Below, piece after piece: positions 8,855 through 21,653 of a stretch of 64,000 nt of DNA. The translations under genes and the position numbers were made by a program. The stretch's first letter is position 1. Every line of letters begins with the position of its first letter. The stretch covers positions 1 through 64,000 of the forward strand of contig DATILL010000085.1 of NCBI GenBank assembly GCA_035476575.1, in the 5' to 3' direction. This DNA is from DATILL01 sp035476575. Lineage in GTDB: Bacteria > Actinomycetota > Actinomycetes > Mycobacteriales > JACQDL01. The notes beneath the pieces are model-generated. The model saw nothing but the letters and a program-made list of their open reading frames with translations. It made no database searches and had not been told where the DNA came from.

Positions 8855-9640
8855 ATGACCGCCTTCCCCGAACCCGCGCTCCCTGAGCATGTCGCCGAGA
8901 ACCGGGCGTACTGGGACGGCGTGGCTGACCAGTGGGTCGCGGCGGGGCGGCGCCAGTGGGCCGCGGCCGAGCCGAGCTGGGGCATCTGGGGGGTGCCGCA
9001 GTCCGAGCTGCCGTTCCTGCCCGACGACGTGGCCGGTCTGGACACCATCGAGCTCGGCTGCGGCACGGCGTACATCTCGGCCTGGCTGGCCCGGCGTGGC
9101 GCCCGCCCGGTCGGCATCGACAACTCCGCCCGGCAGTTGGCCACCGCGCGCATGCTGCAGGCCGAGCACGGGCTGGAGTTCCCGCTGATCCACGGCAACG
9201 CCGAGCGGGTGCCGTACCCGGACGGGAGCTTCGACCTGGCGGTCAGCGAGTACGGTGCCGCGATCTGGTGCGACCCGTACCGGTGGGTCCCGGAGGCGGC
9301 GCGGCTGCTGCGGCCCGGCGGGCGGCTCGTGTTCCTGTGCAACTCGGCCCTAGCAATGATGTGCATGCCGGACGAGGGGCCGGCGGTGGACCGGCTGGTG
9401 CGCCCGCAGGAGGAGATCCGGCGGCTGGCCTGGCCCGGCGAGGGCATTGACTTCCACCTCGGCCATGGCGAGTGGACCCGGCTGCTGCGCGAGTGCGGCT
9501 TCGTGGTGGACGAGCTGATCGAGGTGTTCGCACCCGCCACGACGATGCGAACGCCGGAGTACCTGACATTCGAGTGGGCACGGCGCTGGCCGGCCGAGGA
9601 TGTGTGGCTCGCCACTCGCAGGCAAGATGGCAGGAGGTAG
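8855..9640 (+). CDS. Class I SAM-dependent methyltransferase
   Basis: A 261-residue Rossmann-fold methyltransferase. The SAM-binding motif I is ELGCGTAYISAWLARRG near 67-83, motif II is GIDNS near 89, then VPYPDGSFDLAVSEYGA is the motif III/IV strand. The remainder is an all-alpha/beta cap with LLRPGGRLVFLCNS. These features are shared by UbiE/ArsM-like enzymes, and the substrate is not identifiable. The ATG at 8855 lies directly after TCATCTGCCC, so the message may be leaderless. It precedes the damaged secretion cassette but differs from it in having an intact frame. Confidence 0.87.
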   Translation: MTAFPEPALPEHVAENRAYWDGVADQWVAAGRRQWAAAEPSWGIWGVPQSELPFLPDDVAGLDTIELGCGTAYISAWLARRGARPVGIDNSARQLATARMLQAEHGLEFPLIHGNAERVPYPDGSFDLAVSEYGAAIWCDPYRWVPEAARLLRPGGRLVFLCNSALAMMCMPDEGPAVDRLVRPQEEIRRLAWPGEGIDFHLGHGEWTRLLRECGFVVDELIEVFAPATTMRTPEYLTFEWARRWPAEDVWLATRRQDGRR

Positions 9641-9684
9641 CCGACGGGAAGGGTGTCGTAGCGGAGCCGGGCGAGGTGGGTGGG

Positions 9685-10098
9685 GTGGCGTTCGACCGGC
9701 TGTTCGAGCAGACCCGGGAGGCGCTGGCGGTGGTCCGGGCGACCGGGCCGCCGGGCCGCCGGGCGGGGACGATCCCGACCTGCGCGGCCGGGGCGAGGCG
9801 GCTGACGGCCAGGTGCGGGCGGAGGTGCTGCCCAACGGCCGGCTGGAACGGCTGAGCGTCGATCCGCGGCTGGTGCGCGGTGGCGTCGAGGCGATGTGCG
9901 AGCAGATCGTGCTGGTGGTGAGCTCCGCGCTGGACGACCTGGCCGGGCAGTCCGCCGCGCGGCGTTCTGCCGGGGGCGCCGGACCCCGCCGCGCTGGCGG
10001 GCCGGCTGCGCGACCTGCAGGACGAGTCGATGCGCCAGTTCGCGGCGTTCAGCCAGGCGCTGGGCGACGTCGTGGCGCGGCTTCCCGGGCGGGGGTGA
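9685..10098 (+). pseudogene. YbaB/EbfC-like protein, frameshifted
   Basis: Pieces in two frames reconstruct one YbaB/EbfC-type protein of about 137 residues, a nucleoid-associated family often found beside WXG100 genes. The start VAFDRLFEQTREAL is in frame from GTG 9685. The conserved core, GEAADGQVRAEVLPNGRLER and VDPRLVRGGVEAMCEQIV, is in a different frame from about 9768. The C-terminal helix LRDLQDESMRQFAAFSQAL returns to the first frame and ends at 10098. The switches fall at G-runs (9765-9768 and 9972-9976). This could be true decay or two indel errors in sequencing; the clustering of lesions in the next two genes favours decay. Confidence 0.68.
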
Positions 10099-10105
10099 CG
10101 GCGCG

Positions 10106-10422
10106 GTGGGAGCGGGGTACGACGTCCACGCCGACAGCCTGCGGCGGGCCGCGGCCGCCGTGCGGGACGCGGGTGAGCGGCTCGACCAGGCGTGGCAGGC
10201 GCTGGCCAGCCAGGTGGGAGGCCTGCCCGGCGCGTTCGGCGACGACATGGTCAGCGGTCTGATCACCGCGTCGTACCAGGGCGCGCGGGCATCGCGGAGC
10301 GCTCGTTCGGCTCGGTGTCGCGCGGCTTCGGCGCCTTCGCCGACGGGCTGTCCGCGATGGCCGACCGGTACGACGCCGCGGAGCAGGACAATGTCGTGAT
10401 CATTACCGCGGTGGGCCGGTAG
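10106..10422 (+). pseudogene. WXG100-like small protein, frameshifted
   Basis: A small alpha-helical protein of roughly 105 residues resembling ESX/WXG100 substrates. The first part, YDVHADSLRRAAAAVRDAG then LDQAWQALASQVGGLPGAFG, is in frame with GTG 10106. After ITASYQGA (about 10285) the frame changes, and the second helix FGSVSRGFGAFADGLSAMAD continues to the TAG at 10422. One base appears to be missing near 10287. The helix-turn-helix hairpin and the size are typical of the family; the WxG itself is not evident. It lies eight bases after the YbaB-like gene. Confidence 0.62.
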
Positions 10423-10428
10423 CCGGCC

Positions 10429-11570
10429 GTGGGAGTCGAGTTGCCGGGTGAGCTCGCCGACCTGCTGAACGAGCTTGGATATATCTGGCCGAAGGCCGAT
10501 GAGGTGCAGTTGTTCCAGCTCGGCCAGGCGTGGGTGGATCTGGGCTCGACGGTACGGGCGATCAGCCAGGACGCCGAGGGCGCCGCCGGTCGCGTGTGAC
10601 GGACAACCATGGCGACGCGATCGAGACGTTCCGGGAGAGGTGGGCGGCCGAGCGGGCGCCGTCGGCGGTGCTGCGGGATGGCGCGACCGGCACGCAGGCG
10701 GTGGGTGCGGCGCTGCTCGTCTGTGCGGGGATCGTGCTGGCGCTGAAGATCTGCGTGATCGTCCAGCTCACCATCCTGGCCATTGAGATCATCCAGGCGA
10801 TCGCAACCGCCGAGGTCACCTTCGGGGCCTCGCTGCTGGAGATCCGGTGTTCATGAAGCTGACCGGCCTCGCGATCAACTTCATCATCAGCAAGGCAATG
10901 GAGACCATCCTTGGTTGAGGGGGGAAAGGCCGCCGGAGAGGGAGCCGCCAAAGCCGCCTAAGGCATCATCGCGGCCGCCACGAAGAACCTGCTCAAGGAG
11001 GCCGACGAGGACATCGCCAAAGCGGTCGAGAAAGACGCCTTCCCAGCCGCCGAAAAAGACGTCGCTCATGCTGCCGAACACGGGGTCAGGCCGCCGAGCG
11101 AGCATTCCTACCAGGGGTTGAAGGACAGCCTGGACGAGGGCGCGACGCTGGAGAAGAATCGCAAGTCGGAGATTGCCCGGCGGCCAGGCAACTCCGCCAC
11201 CGCGCGGCAGGAGTTCGATCAGCTCACCCAGGGCATGCCGGTGCGCGGATACCCGAATGGTACGAGAGCGGCCACCCTGGCCGACGGCACTGAGGTGACG
11301 GTGCGCAAGTCATCAGACGGACGTACGACGATCGAGCTGGCCGCTGCGAGTGGCAGTGCCGCGATCCTGTTCGGCCAGGACGAGCTCGGGCTGGTCGCGG
11401 GGAGTCCGGTGTTTGTCCGGACCGTTCTGGGCATGCCGGTCGAGCAGGCGCTGCGGGAGTTTGCCGAGTATGCCGAGGACATGCGCGAGGCCGCGCGGCA
11501 CCTGCCCGAGATCGCCGCTCGGTACGGTGGCGGAACGCTTGCCAACGGCCAGCAGGACCCGAGTGTCTGA
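10429..11570 (+). pseudogene. WXG100_2 / CpnT N-terminal-like effector, heavily broken
   Basis: Reassembled across frames, this would encode about 375 residues. The N-terminal part has ELPGELADLLNELGYIWPKA, then AIETFRERW, then a hydrophobic stretch AALLVCAGIVLALKICVIV, a pattern typical of the WXG100-like N-terminal domain of CpnT-type proteins. An Ala/Lys-rich linker (KNLLKEADEDIAKAVEKD) follows, and a C-terminal part (11118-11570) with NGTRAATLADGTEVTVRKSS that resembles toxin-like tips but which I cannot assign. Lesions are frame changes near 10590, 10845 and 10914, and an in-frame TAA at 10959. The 3' 150 codons are open. Family knowledge suggests a type VII secreted polymorphic toxin; no immunity gene is visible. 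Confidence 0.62.
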
Positions 11571-11805
11571 TCATGACCATTAGCGGTGGGCTCGTGGGCA
11601 TCGTTGTCAGGCGGCGAGCCGGGCGAGTTGGGCGCCCGGGAGGTGCGCGTCTGAAGATACGGCCCCGGAGGTACGGCGCCCGGCGAGAGGGGCGGACCGG
11701 GCTTGCCGGAGGGCGGGCGTAGGCTCAACGACATACCCCCGGGCCGCTACGACTCGGGGTTTGTGTGCTGCCAGTTGCCGTGCCGCCCAGGGACTGCCGA
11801 ACGCC

Positions 11806-15399
<3,594 letters not shown>

Positions 15400-15445
15400 C
15401 GCCGGGTAGCGGCGCGGCGGTCGTGCCGATGGAGCCAGGTCCGGG

Positions 15446-16802
15446 TCAGGCGTCCAGCTCGGGGTCGCGCGTGAGGGCTAGCTTGCGCAGGATGTCGTCA
15501 CGCACCTCCTCTGCCATGAGTGTGATGTTGAAGAGGTGCTGAGTGGTCGCGCCCAGGCTTACCCGGAGCCGGCTGGCGACGGTCTTGACGTTGTTGAGAT
15601 CGGTGATCGGATCCGGCAGGTCCGCGATCGCGTTCGAGCAGCCTCGGGGGTATGAGGAACATGGCCGCAAACGCGTTTGCACGCTGTTCGAGGCCACGCG
15701 GCGCCCACGGGCCACTCGCGATTGCCACACGTTCACCGTACCCGCGGTCGTAGAGAACATGGCAGATCTCATGGGCAATGGTGAGCCGCTGCGCGAGCTC
15801 GTTCGCGGAGTGGGGTGAGGATCGGTTGACGAGAATAGTTGGACGGTGCTGTGGGCCGACGATGCTGCAGCCACGTATTGTAGTGTCGGAGAGCGTGAGG
15901 ACCCCACGGGCAATGTCGAGATCGGCGAGGTCGTACCCTTGCTCCCATGCCGGGTAGGTCGTGGCTCCCATGCCGGGTAGGTCGTGTCCAGGGGGCGGCT
16001 CTCGATGAGCTCGCGGAGTCGTGGACTTTTCGACGCTAGCTGGCACGTACTGGTCGACCAGGACGTTCGTCAAGGTTCGGACATCGCTTTCGGTAACGGT
16101 GGGTGCGACCGCTCCGGACAGCAGGGCGGCCTGACACGATCTGGTGACGACCAGCGGTGACCCATCGACGTCGAGAGCGGCGGCCACCGCCTCATCACCA
16201 CCCCGCTGCTTGGGCGTGTCCAGGACGGTGGACCAGATTTCGTGGCCCGCGCTGCTCCCGAGCAGATTTTTGGATAGTGGTGGCGTCGGTCGGAGACCGG
16301 CCAGCCAACGGAGCCGTTCCTCATGCTCCCGCGGCGCCGTAAGGTCCAGGAGCGCCACCCTGAGGTCGTCCAGGCGTTTGCCCGGCCGAACTCTCAGCAG
16401 GTAGCTCACTGCGGCGAGGGCCGCCTCCTGAAGAGGACCGGCCACGTCATCGGGAGACAGCAGCGCGAACCCCCGAGCGGAGCTGAAGCGAAAGCCGGGC
16501 GGCGATCCGGCCAGCGGCTCGTCGTGCCAGCTTGTCTCTATCTCGTCACGCAGCCGCCGGAACACCGACGTTCGGGAACAGCCCACCGGCCCGCGCAGGC
16601 CGCACCGCGTGCCGCTGACGCCACTCGAACCATTCTTCCTCCCACGCCGACGTCGTGGTCTCGTCTGCCAGCTCGGGTGCGTTTCGGGTCGCGGCGAGGG
16701 AGTCGACTGCCGAGCTGCCCAGGTTTCGGTTGGGTAGGCGTTCCTCGTGCGGCAGAGGGTTCCAGCTCGCCGCACCTGTTCGGCAAGCTCCCGCTCGTCC
16801 AC
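15446..16802 (-). pseudogene. ImmA/IrrE-family metallopeptidase, broken
   Basis: Fragments in several frames add up to a COG2856/ImmA-type zinc peptidase of about 450 residues. The active-site segment is LTIAHEICHVLYDRGYGERV, with HEICH as HExxH, followed by EQRANAFAAMFLIPPRLLE in the same frame. After that the frame changes, and the C-terminal helical region (DLNNVKTVASRLRVSLGATT to the TGA at 15446) lies in another frame. The N-terminal part starts at GTG 16802 behind GGGAGG and shifts twice before 16560. A perfect 23-bp tandem duplication lies at 15941-15986. Relatives of ImmA cleave phage or mobile-element repressors, often with an HTH partner, which is not seen here. Multiple lesions make function unlikely. 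Confidence 0.72.
15941..15986. repeat. Perfect 23-bp tandem duplication
   Basis: The 23 bases at 15941-15963 (beginning GCTCCCATGCCGGGTAGG) are repeated exactly at 15964-15986. The unit length is not a multiple of three, so the duplication shifts the reading frame of the ImmA/IrrE-like gene in which it lies. It is a mutation that is hard to explain by homopolymer miscalling. Confidence 0.95.
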
Positions 16803-16994
16803 GCCATACCTCCCTATGGCCCTCCCTGCTCGGCTGCCACGGTCAGCATGGCAGATACGGCCGCGTCCGGTGTGGCGGTGGCCAGCCGACCGCGAGGCGA
16901 GCCCAACCCGTGCCGTGTGGTGAGCCCGGCCGCCGTTATGTCGGACGCCCGTGAGAGCCTTGCACACGCCCAACCCACGGAAGGACCGGCCTTC

Positions 16995-17996
16995 GTGACC
17001 TCTCGCCGTACCGCCGGACTGGCCGCGCTGCTCGCCGCCGGCATGATCGCTCTGACCGGGTGCCAGCCGAGCACCGGCACCGCCGCGTTCGTCGGTGCCC
17101 AGCGGATCACCGAGCGGCAGCTCCAGGCCGCGGTGGACGAGGGTCTCGCGCTGCCGGGCGCCCGGGCGGAGGTGATCAAGCAGAGCGGCGGGGACCTTGC
17201 CGAGTTCCGCCGGAGCATGCTGCAGACCGCGATCCTGAGCGCGCTCGTCGACGAGGCGGCCCGGCGGACCGGGGCGGCGGTGACGCCTGTCGCCACGCAG
17301 CAGCTCATCAGCTCCATCGGCGGCGCGGAGGGCGCACGGCAGCGGCTGCACGTCTCCACCGCACAGCTCACCCGGCTGGCTTACAACAGGCTGCTGGTGC
17401 AGGAGCTGGGCTACGTCCTGGGTGGTGTCCAGCGGCCCACCGACCAGGTGCTGCGCCAGCAGTACCTGCGCACCGCCCGGCAGCAGAGCATCGTCACGAT
17501 CAGCGTCGTGCAGGTCGGCGACATGCAGGAGCTGCGGGCCGTCGTGGCGCGGCTGCGGGCCGACCCAGGCAGTCTCGCCGCGCTGGCCAAGCAGTACGCG
17601 AAGTACGAGTTCACCCGGGCGCAGCCGCAGACCGTTGACTCCACGATCCGGCCGGAGAGCCTGTTCGCGCAGCTTGTGGCGGCCAGGCCAGGCGATGTGG
17701 TGCCTTTCGTGGGTCCGCGGCAGTTCGTCGCCTTCAAGGTCGTCAAGGTGTCGCTGCCGACGTTCCAGCAGGCCCGCGGCGCGCTGCTGGACGCGAACCA
17801 GACCTTGGCGCTGAACGGCGGGTTCGAGTACCTGGTCCGCCTGTCGGGGGAGTTCGGCGTGCGGGTGAACCCCCGGTACGGCGCCTGGACGGTGGATCGG
17901 ACGGCCGGTGTCTTCCGGGTCGACCAGGCGACCAACCCGGTGCTGCGGCTGGGCGGGGCGAGCCCGCCACCGGACGCCCCGCCGCCGAGCCAATGA
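16995..17996 (+). CDS. SurA-N-like lipoprotein
   Basis: A 333-residue exported lipoprotein, probably a peptidyl-prolyl isomerase-like chaperone for secreted proteins. The signal peptide (VTSRRTAGLAALLAAGMIAL) is followed by the lipobox LTGC, with Cys about residue 22. The mature part has the SurA N-terminal pattern: ITERQLQAAVDEGLALPG, then long helices DLAEFRRSMLQTAILSALVD, and a C-terminal half like a divergent PPIC domain. I prefer the GTG at 16995 because it gives a proper signal peptide; an ATG at 16938 is also in frame. The gene lies between mfd and mazG, matching the lpqU-like lipoprotein neighbourhood of mycobacteria, although that gene belongs to another family. Confidence 0.78.
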   Translation: MTSRRTAGLAALLAAGMIALTGCQPSTGTAAFVGAQRITERQLQAAVDEGLALPGARAEVIKQSGGDLAEFRRSMLQTAILSALVDEAARRTGAAVTPVATQQLISSIGGAEGARQRLHVSTAQLTRLAYNRLLVQELGYVLGGVQRPTDQVLRQQYLRTARQQSIVTISVVQVGDMQELRAVVARLRADPGSLAALAKQYAKYEFTRAQPQTVDSTIRPESLFAQLVAARPGDVVPFVGPRQFVAFKVVKVSLPTFQQARGALLDANQTLALNGGFEYLVRLSGEFGVRVNPRYGAWTVDRTAGVFRVDQATNPVLRLGGASPPPDAPPPSQ

Positions 17997-18006
17997 CGCC
18001 TGGCCC

Positions 18007-19050
18007 ATGACCGACCGGCTGCTGCTCGTCACCACCTCGCCGCGGCTGCCCGCCGGGCTGCTCTCGTGGGCCGGTTGGGAGGCGCTGCGGTCCGGCCCGG
18101 TGTACGCCGCCGACCCCGGCTCGGCGCAGGCCCAGGCGGTCCGGGCGTCCGGTGTCGCGGTCTCCGGACTGTCCACTGTGGACGACGTGTTGGCCGGCGG
18201 GGGTCCTGGTCGGGTGGCGTACGACCTGCGGGAGCGGGCCCGTGCCGGCGGTGTGGCGGTGTGGCTGGCCGGGCCGGACGGCGACCCGGAGCTCGCCCGC
18301 GCGCTCGGCGACCTGGTGGCCCGGTCCGGCGGCGCCGAGCTGGAGGTGGTGTACGGCTCATGGGACCCGCCCGGTGCCCGGCTGCTTGATGTGGTCGCGG
18401 TGATGGACCGGCTGCGCTCGCCGGGCGGTTGCCCGTGGGACGCCGAGCAGACCCATACCTCGCTGGCGCCGTACCTGCTGGAGGAGACATACGAGGCGTA
18501 CGAGGCGCTGGAGCACGACGACCCCGACGCGCTGCGTGAGGAGCTCGGCGACGTGCTGCTGCAGGTGGTCTTCCACGCCCGGCTGGCCGAGGAGCTGCCG
18601 GAGGACGAGCGTTGGTCGATCGACGACGTGGCCGGGCATCTCGTGGACAAGCTGGTCCGGCGGCATCCGCACGTGTTCGCCGGCCTCGAGGTGTCCGACG
18701 CGGCCGAGGTGCACGCGAACTGGGACAAGATCAAGCGGGCCGAGAAGCCGCGCGGCTCGGTGACGGACGGCGTGCCGATGGGCCAGCCGGCGCTCACCCT
18801 GGCCGCCGCGCTGCAGCGCAAGGCGGCCAGGATCGGCCTGGCCGACGTGCTGCCCGACCCTGCGGCAGCCGGGGCTCCGGCGCCGGAGCTGGGCGGGCCG
18901 GAGCCGAGCGGGCCAATGGTGGGTCGGCGGCTGTGGGCGCTGGTCGCTGAGGCCCGGGCCGCCGGGCTGGACGCCGAGGCCGAGCTGCGCGCCGTGGCCC
19001 GTGCCTACCGGGCCGCCGTCATCGCTGCCGAGCGCGTTGGTCCACCCTAG
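18007..19050 (+). CDS. mazG: Nucleoside triphosphate pyrophosphohydrolase MazG
   Basis: A 347-residue enzyme that hydrolyses canonical and damaged (d)NTPs to the monophosphate and pyrophosphate. The N-terminal 120 residues are an actinobacterial extension. The MazG domain starts at MDRLRSPGGCPWDAEQTHTS, with the four-acid Mg site in LLEETYEAYEAL and REELGDVLLQVVFHARLAEE (EExxE then ExxD). The second half has the HPHVFAG and NWDKIKRAEK motifs, followed by a C-terminal helical region. The ATG at 18007 lies eight bases past the stop of the lipoprotein gene and is probably part of the same transcript. A perfect inverted repeat follows the stop. Confidence 0.92.
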   Translation: MTDRLLLVTTSPRLPAGLLSWAGWEALRSGPVYAADPGSAQAQAVRASGVAVSGLSTVDDVLAGGGPGRVAYDLRERARAGGVAVWLAGPDGDPELARALGDLVARSGGAELEVVYGSWDPPGARLLDVVAVMDRLRSPGGCPWDAEQTHTSLAPYLLEETYEAYEALEHDDPDALREELGDVLLQVVFHARLAEELPEDERWSIDDVAGHLVDKLVRRHPHVFAGLEVSDAAEVHANWDKIKRAEKPRGSVTDGVPMGQPALTLAAALQRKAARIGLADVLPDPAAAGAPAPELGGPEPSGPMVGRRLWALVAEARAAGLDAEAELRAVARAYRAAVIAAERVGPP

Positions 19051-19051
19051 C

Positions 19052-19117
19052 CCGACGATCATCGAGCTGCTGTCTCTAGTTGATCTCCACCAGCGACCAC
19101 AGCTCGATGATCGTCGG
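19052..19117. terminator. 18-bp perfect inverted repeat between convergent genes
   Basis: CCGACGATCATCGAGCTG at 19052-19069 pairs exactly with 19100-19117, around a 30-base loop. It begins two bases after the mazG stop and lies just ahead of the 3' end of the leftward DUF3592 gene. A transcript from either side would form the same stem, so a bidirectional terminator is the simplest reading. There is no T-run, and the loop is long for a classical terminator. An operator or protein-binding dyad is the alternative. Confidence 0.6.
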
Positions 19118-19130
19118 AGAGCGGGTCAGC

Positions 19131-20080
19131 TCAGGTCGGGTCGGACCCGAAGATGCTTGGCAGCCAGAAGAGCACCCCGGCCAGCAGCACCGTGGCGATC
19201 ACGAAACCCCGGTGCCGGACCCGTCCAGGTAGGCCCACACCAGGCCGAGCGCCGGGGCCGGCAGCACCAGCCCGATGTCGCCGAGCAGGTGCCGTCCGAG
19301 CGGGATCTGGTCCCGGTCCGGGCCGCCGTCCTTGTTCCGCTGCTTCTCCAGCCCCTTGGTCCAGCGGACGTTGTTCTGCGTCAGCTCGCCCTTGGGCTGG
19401 GTTGCCCGGCGGCGGCCGGATGGCCAGATCGGCTGCCCGGCCAGGTCCACGGGCAGCAGCTTGTCGATGGCCGGCACGCCATGCACCCGGGCCGGCGTAC
19501 CGGCGAGGGTCGCACGCAGAACCGGGTCCCAGTAGACCGGCTGCCACCACTCCCGCCTGCCGTCGGAGATGATCAGCCAAGACCGTCGGATGAGGCCGCG
19601 CCGGGTCTGCGCCCAGCTCACCGGGAACGTCTGTACGCGCCGTCGTTCGGCCTGGGCCCGGCGCGGGATCCAGGTCGCCGTGACCAGGAGCGCGACCAGC
19701 AGCACCAGCATCGAGAAGACCAGGCCGCTGAAGTACGTGCGGTCACGCCGGAAGATCTCCTCGCCGACCGCATAGCTCCGGCTGGGATTGTCGGGCACGT
19801 AGCGAATGTCAACCCTGGCACCCTTGCTGACGGCGCCGGCACCGGGGAAGACCCGCCGGTCCCGGTGCCTTCCGCCGGTCGCGTCGGTCCACTCGACGTC
19901 CAGCCCGGCGGAGCCCGCGCCGTCCGCCAGAACGGTGCCCGTGGCGACCGCGGTGGCGGCCCGGAGCTGGCTCGCGGTGAACTTCACACCCAGCAGGCCG
20001 ATCAGCACGGCGCAGATCACGACCAGCGGGACCAAGGCTACCACCATGTGCCGCACGGGACGGCGCTGCCACAATCTCAC
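19131..20080 (-). pseudogene. DUF3592-like membrane protein, one frameshift near the C-terminus
   Basis: An N-terminal membrane segment (VVALVPLVVICAVLIGLLGV), a DUF3592-type extracytoplasmic domain with VDIRYVPDNPSRSYAVG, a second membrane helix (FSGLVFSMLVLLVALLVTAT) and a cytoplasmic part can be read from GTG 20080. The frame then stops at 19199 after DGSGTGVS. In the adjoining frame the expected last membrane helix FVIATVLLAGVLFWLPSIFG continues to a stop at 19131. One extra G in the run at 19210-19213 would join them. A single loss in a G-run could be a sequencing error, so the gene may be intact in the organism. Repeat cluster C separates it from the divergent eno gene. Confidence 0.65.
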
Positions 20081-20097
20081 GGCCGGCAACTATCCCA

Positions 20098-20235
20098 CGT
20101 GTGGTCACCTCTTGGCGTTGTGGTGACCTTTCGTTGGCTGCGCCGCCCGTGTGGTCACCTGTCGGCGTTGTGGTGACCTCTTGGGGTGCGGCGGCACCGA
20201 CAGGTGACCACAACGCCAAGAGGTGACCACACGGG
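20098..20235. repeat. AGGTSACCACA repeat cluster C
   Basis: Two inverted units followed by one forward unit, about six half-sites in all. It fills the space between the divergent DUF3592 gene and the eno promoter region, so it lies upstream of both start codons. The forward unit at 20207-20235 reads CGACAGGTGACCACAACGCC then AAGAGGTGACCACACGG. Confidence 0.9.
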
Positions 20236-20365
20236 GAGTGGGCGGGGCGGGCGAGGTCCGCGTACGGCGGGCCGCCGGGGCGGCGCGAGGACCGGCGGTT
20301 AGGCTCGGGCCAGACCGACGGCCGGTACGCACGTCACCGGCCGAACCGACCGAAAGGAGCACCCA

Positions 20366-21649
20366 GTGGCGACCATCGAGGCCGTCGGCGCCCGCGAGAT
20401 CCTGGACTCCCGTGGCAATCCCACCGTCGAGGTCGAGGTCGCGCTGGACGACGGCACCCTTGCCCGGGCCGCCGTACCGAGCGGCGCCTCCACCGGCGCG
20501 TTCGAGGCTGTCGAGCTGCGCGACGGCGACGACCGGTACGGCGGCAAGGGCGTCATCCGGGCGGTCCAGGGGGTGCTCGACGACATCGGCCCTGAGCTGC
20601 TCGGCTACGAGGCGCACGAGCAGCGGCTGATCGACGCCCGGCTGATCGACCTCGACGGCACCCCGGACAAGTCCCGGCTGGGCGCGAACGCCGTCCTCGG
20701 CGTCTCGCTGGCGGTGGCTAAGGCGGCGGCCGAGTCGGCCAGCCTGCCGCTGTTCCGCTACCTCGGCGGGCCGAACGCGCATGTCCTGCCCGTGCCCATG
20801 CTCAACATCCTGAACGGCGGCGCGCACGCCGACACCAACGTGGACGTGCAGGAGTTCATGGTGGCGCCGATGGGGGCGCCGACGTTCCGTGAGGCGCTGC
20901 GCTGGGGCACCGAGGTCTATCACGCGCTGAAGTCGGTGCTGAAGGGCCGCGGGCTCGGCACCGGCCTGGGCGACGAGGGCGGTTTCGCGCCCAACCTGGA
21001 CACCAACCGGGCCGCGCTGGACCTGATCATGGAGGCGATCGACAAGGCCGGTTACGCCCCCGGCCGAGAGGTCGCGCTGGCGCTGGACGTTGCCGCCACC
21101 GAGCTGTACGCCGACGGATCCTACCGGCTGGAGGGTGGCATCAGGTCGGCCGAGGAGATGGCCGCGTACTACCAGGAGCTCGTCGCTGCCTACCCGCTGG
21201 TCTCCATCGAGGACCCGCTGTCGGAGGATGACTGGGCGGGTTGGCGGCTGCTCACCGAGCTGCTCGGCGAGCAGGTGCAGATTGTCGGCGACGACCTGTT
21301 CGTGACCAACCCCGAGCGGCTGCGCCGCGGCATCACCGAGCAGACCGCCAACGCGCTGCTGGTCAAGGTCAACCAGATCGGCACCCTGACCGAGACGCTG
21401 GACGCGGTCGCCCTGGCGCGCCGGTCCGGCTACTCCTGCATGATGAGCCACCGCTCCGGCGAGACCGAGGACACCATCATCGCCGACCTGGCCGTGGCCA
21501 CCGACTGCGGCCAGATCAAGACCGGCGCGCCGGCCCGGTCGGAGCGGGTGGCGAAGTACAACCAGCTCCTGCGGATCGAGGAGGAGCTCGACGACGCCGC
21601 GCGGTACGCCGGCTCGGGTGCCTTCCCGCGGTACCTGCCGGGAGGCTGA
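20366..21649 (+). CDS. eno: Enolase
   Basis: A 427-residue glycolytic enzyme that converts 2-phosphoglycerate to phosphoenolpyruvate in the cytoplasm. The family hallmarks are all visible: AREILDSRGNPTVEVEV at the N-terminus, SGASTGAFEAVELRDGD, the metal ligands in ALDVAATELY and SIEDPLSEDDW, the KVNQIGTLTE segment with the catalytic Lys, and SHRSGETEDTIIADLAV. Length matches bacterial enolases. The GTG at 20366 follows GAAAGGAGCACCCA, a strong ribosome site. TTAGGCTCGGG near 20300 looks like a -10 element. The ftsB-like gene follows four bases later, as in mycobacteria. Confidence 0.97.
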   Translation: MATIEAVGAREILDSRGNPTVEVEVALDDGTLARAAVPSGASTGAFEAVELRDGDDRYGGKGVIRAVQGVLDDIGPELLGYEAHEQRLIDARLIDLDGTPDKSRLGANAVLGVSLAVAKAAAESASLPLFRYLGGPNAHVLPVPMLNILNGGAHADTNVDVQEFMVAPMGAPTFREALRWGTEVYHALKSVLKGRGLGTGLGDEGGFAPNLDTNRAALDLIMEAIDKAGYAPGREVALALDVAATELYADGSYRLEGGIRSAEEMAAYYQELVAAYPLVSIEDPLSEDDWAGWRLLTELLGEQVQIVGDDLFVTNPERLRRGITEQTANALLVKVNQIGTLTETLDAVALARRSGYSCMMSHRSGETEDTIIADLAVATDCGQIKTGAPARSERVAKYNQLLRIEEELDDAARYAGSGAFPRYLPGG

Positions 21650-21653
21650 GGCC

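Noticed and set aside
15498..18821. Single long leftward open frame of 1107 codons
   Set aside because: Most of it is the complement of the lipoprotein and mazG genes. Only the part below 16802 has ImmA/IrrE features, and that part is broken.
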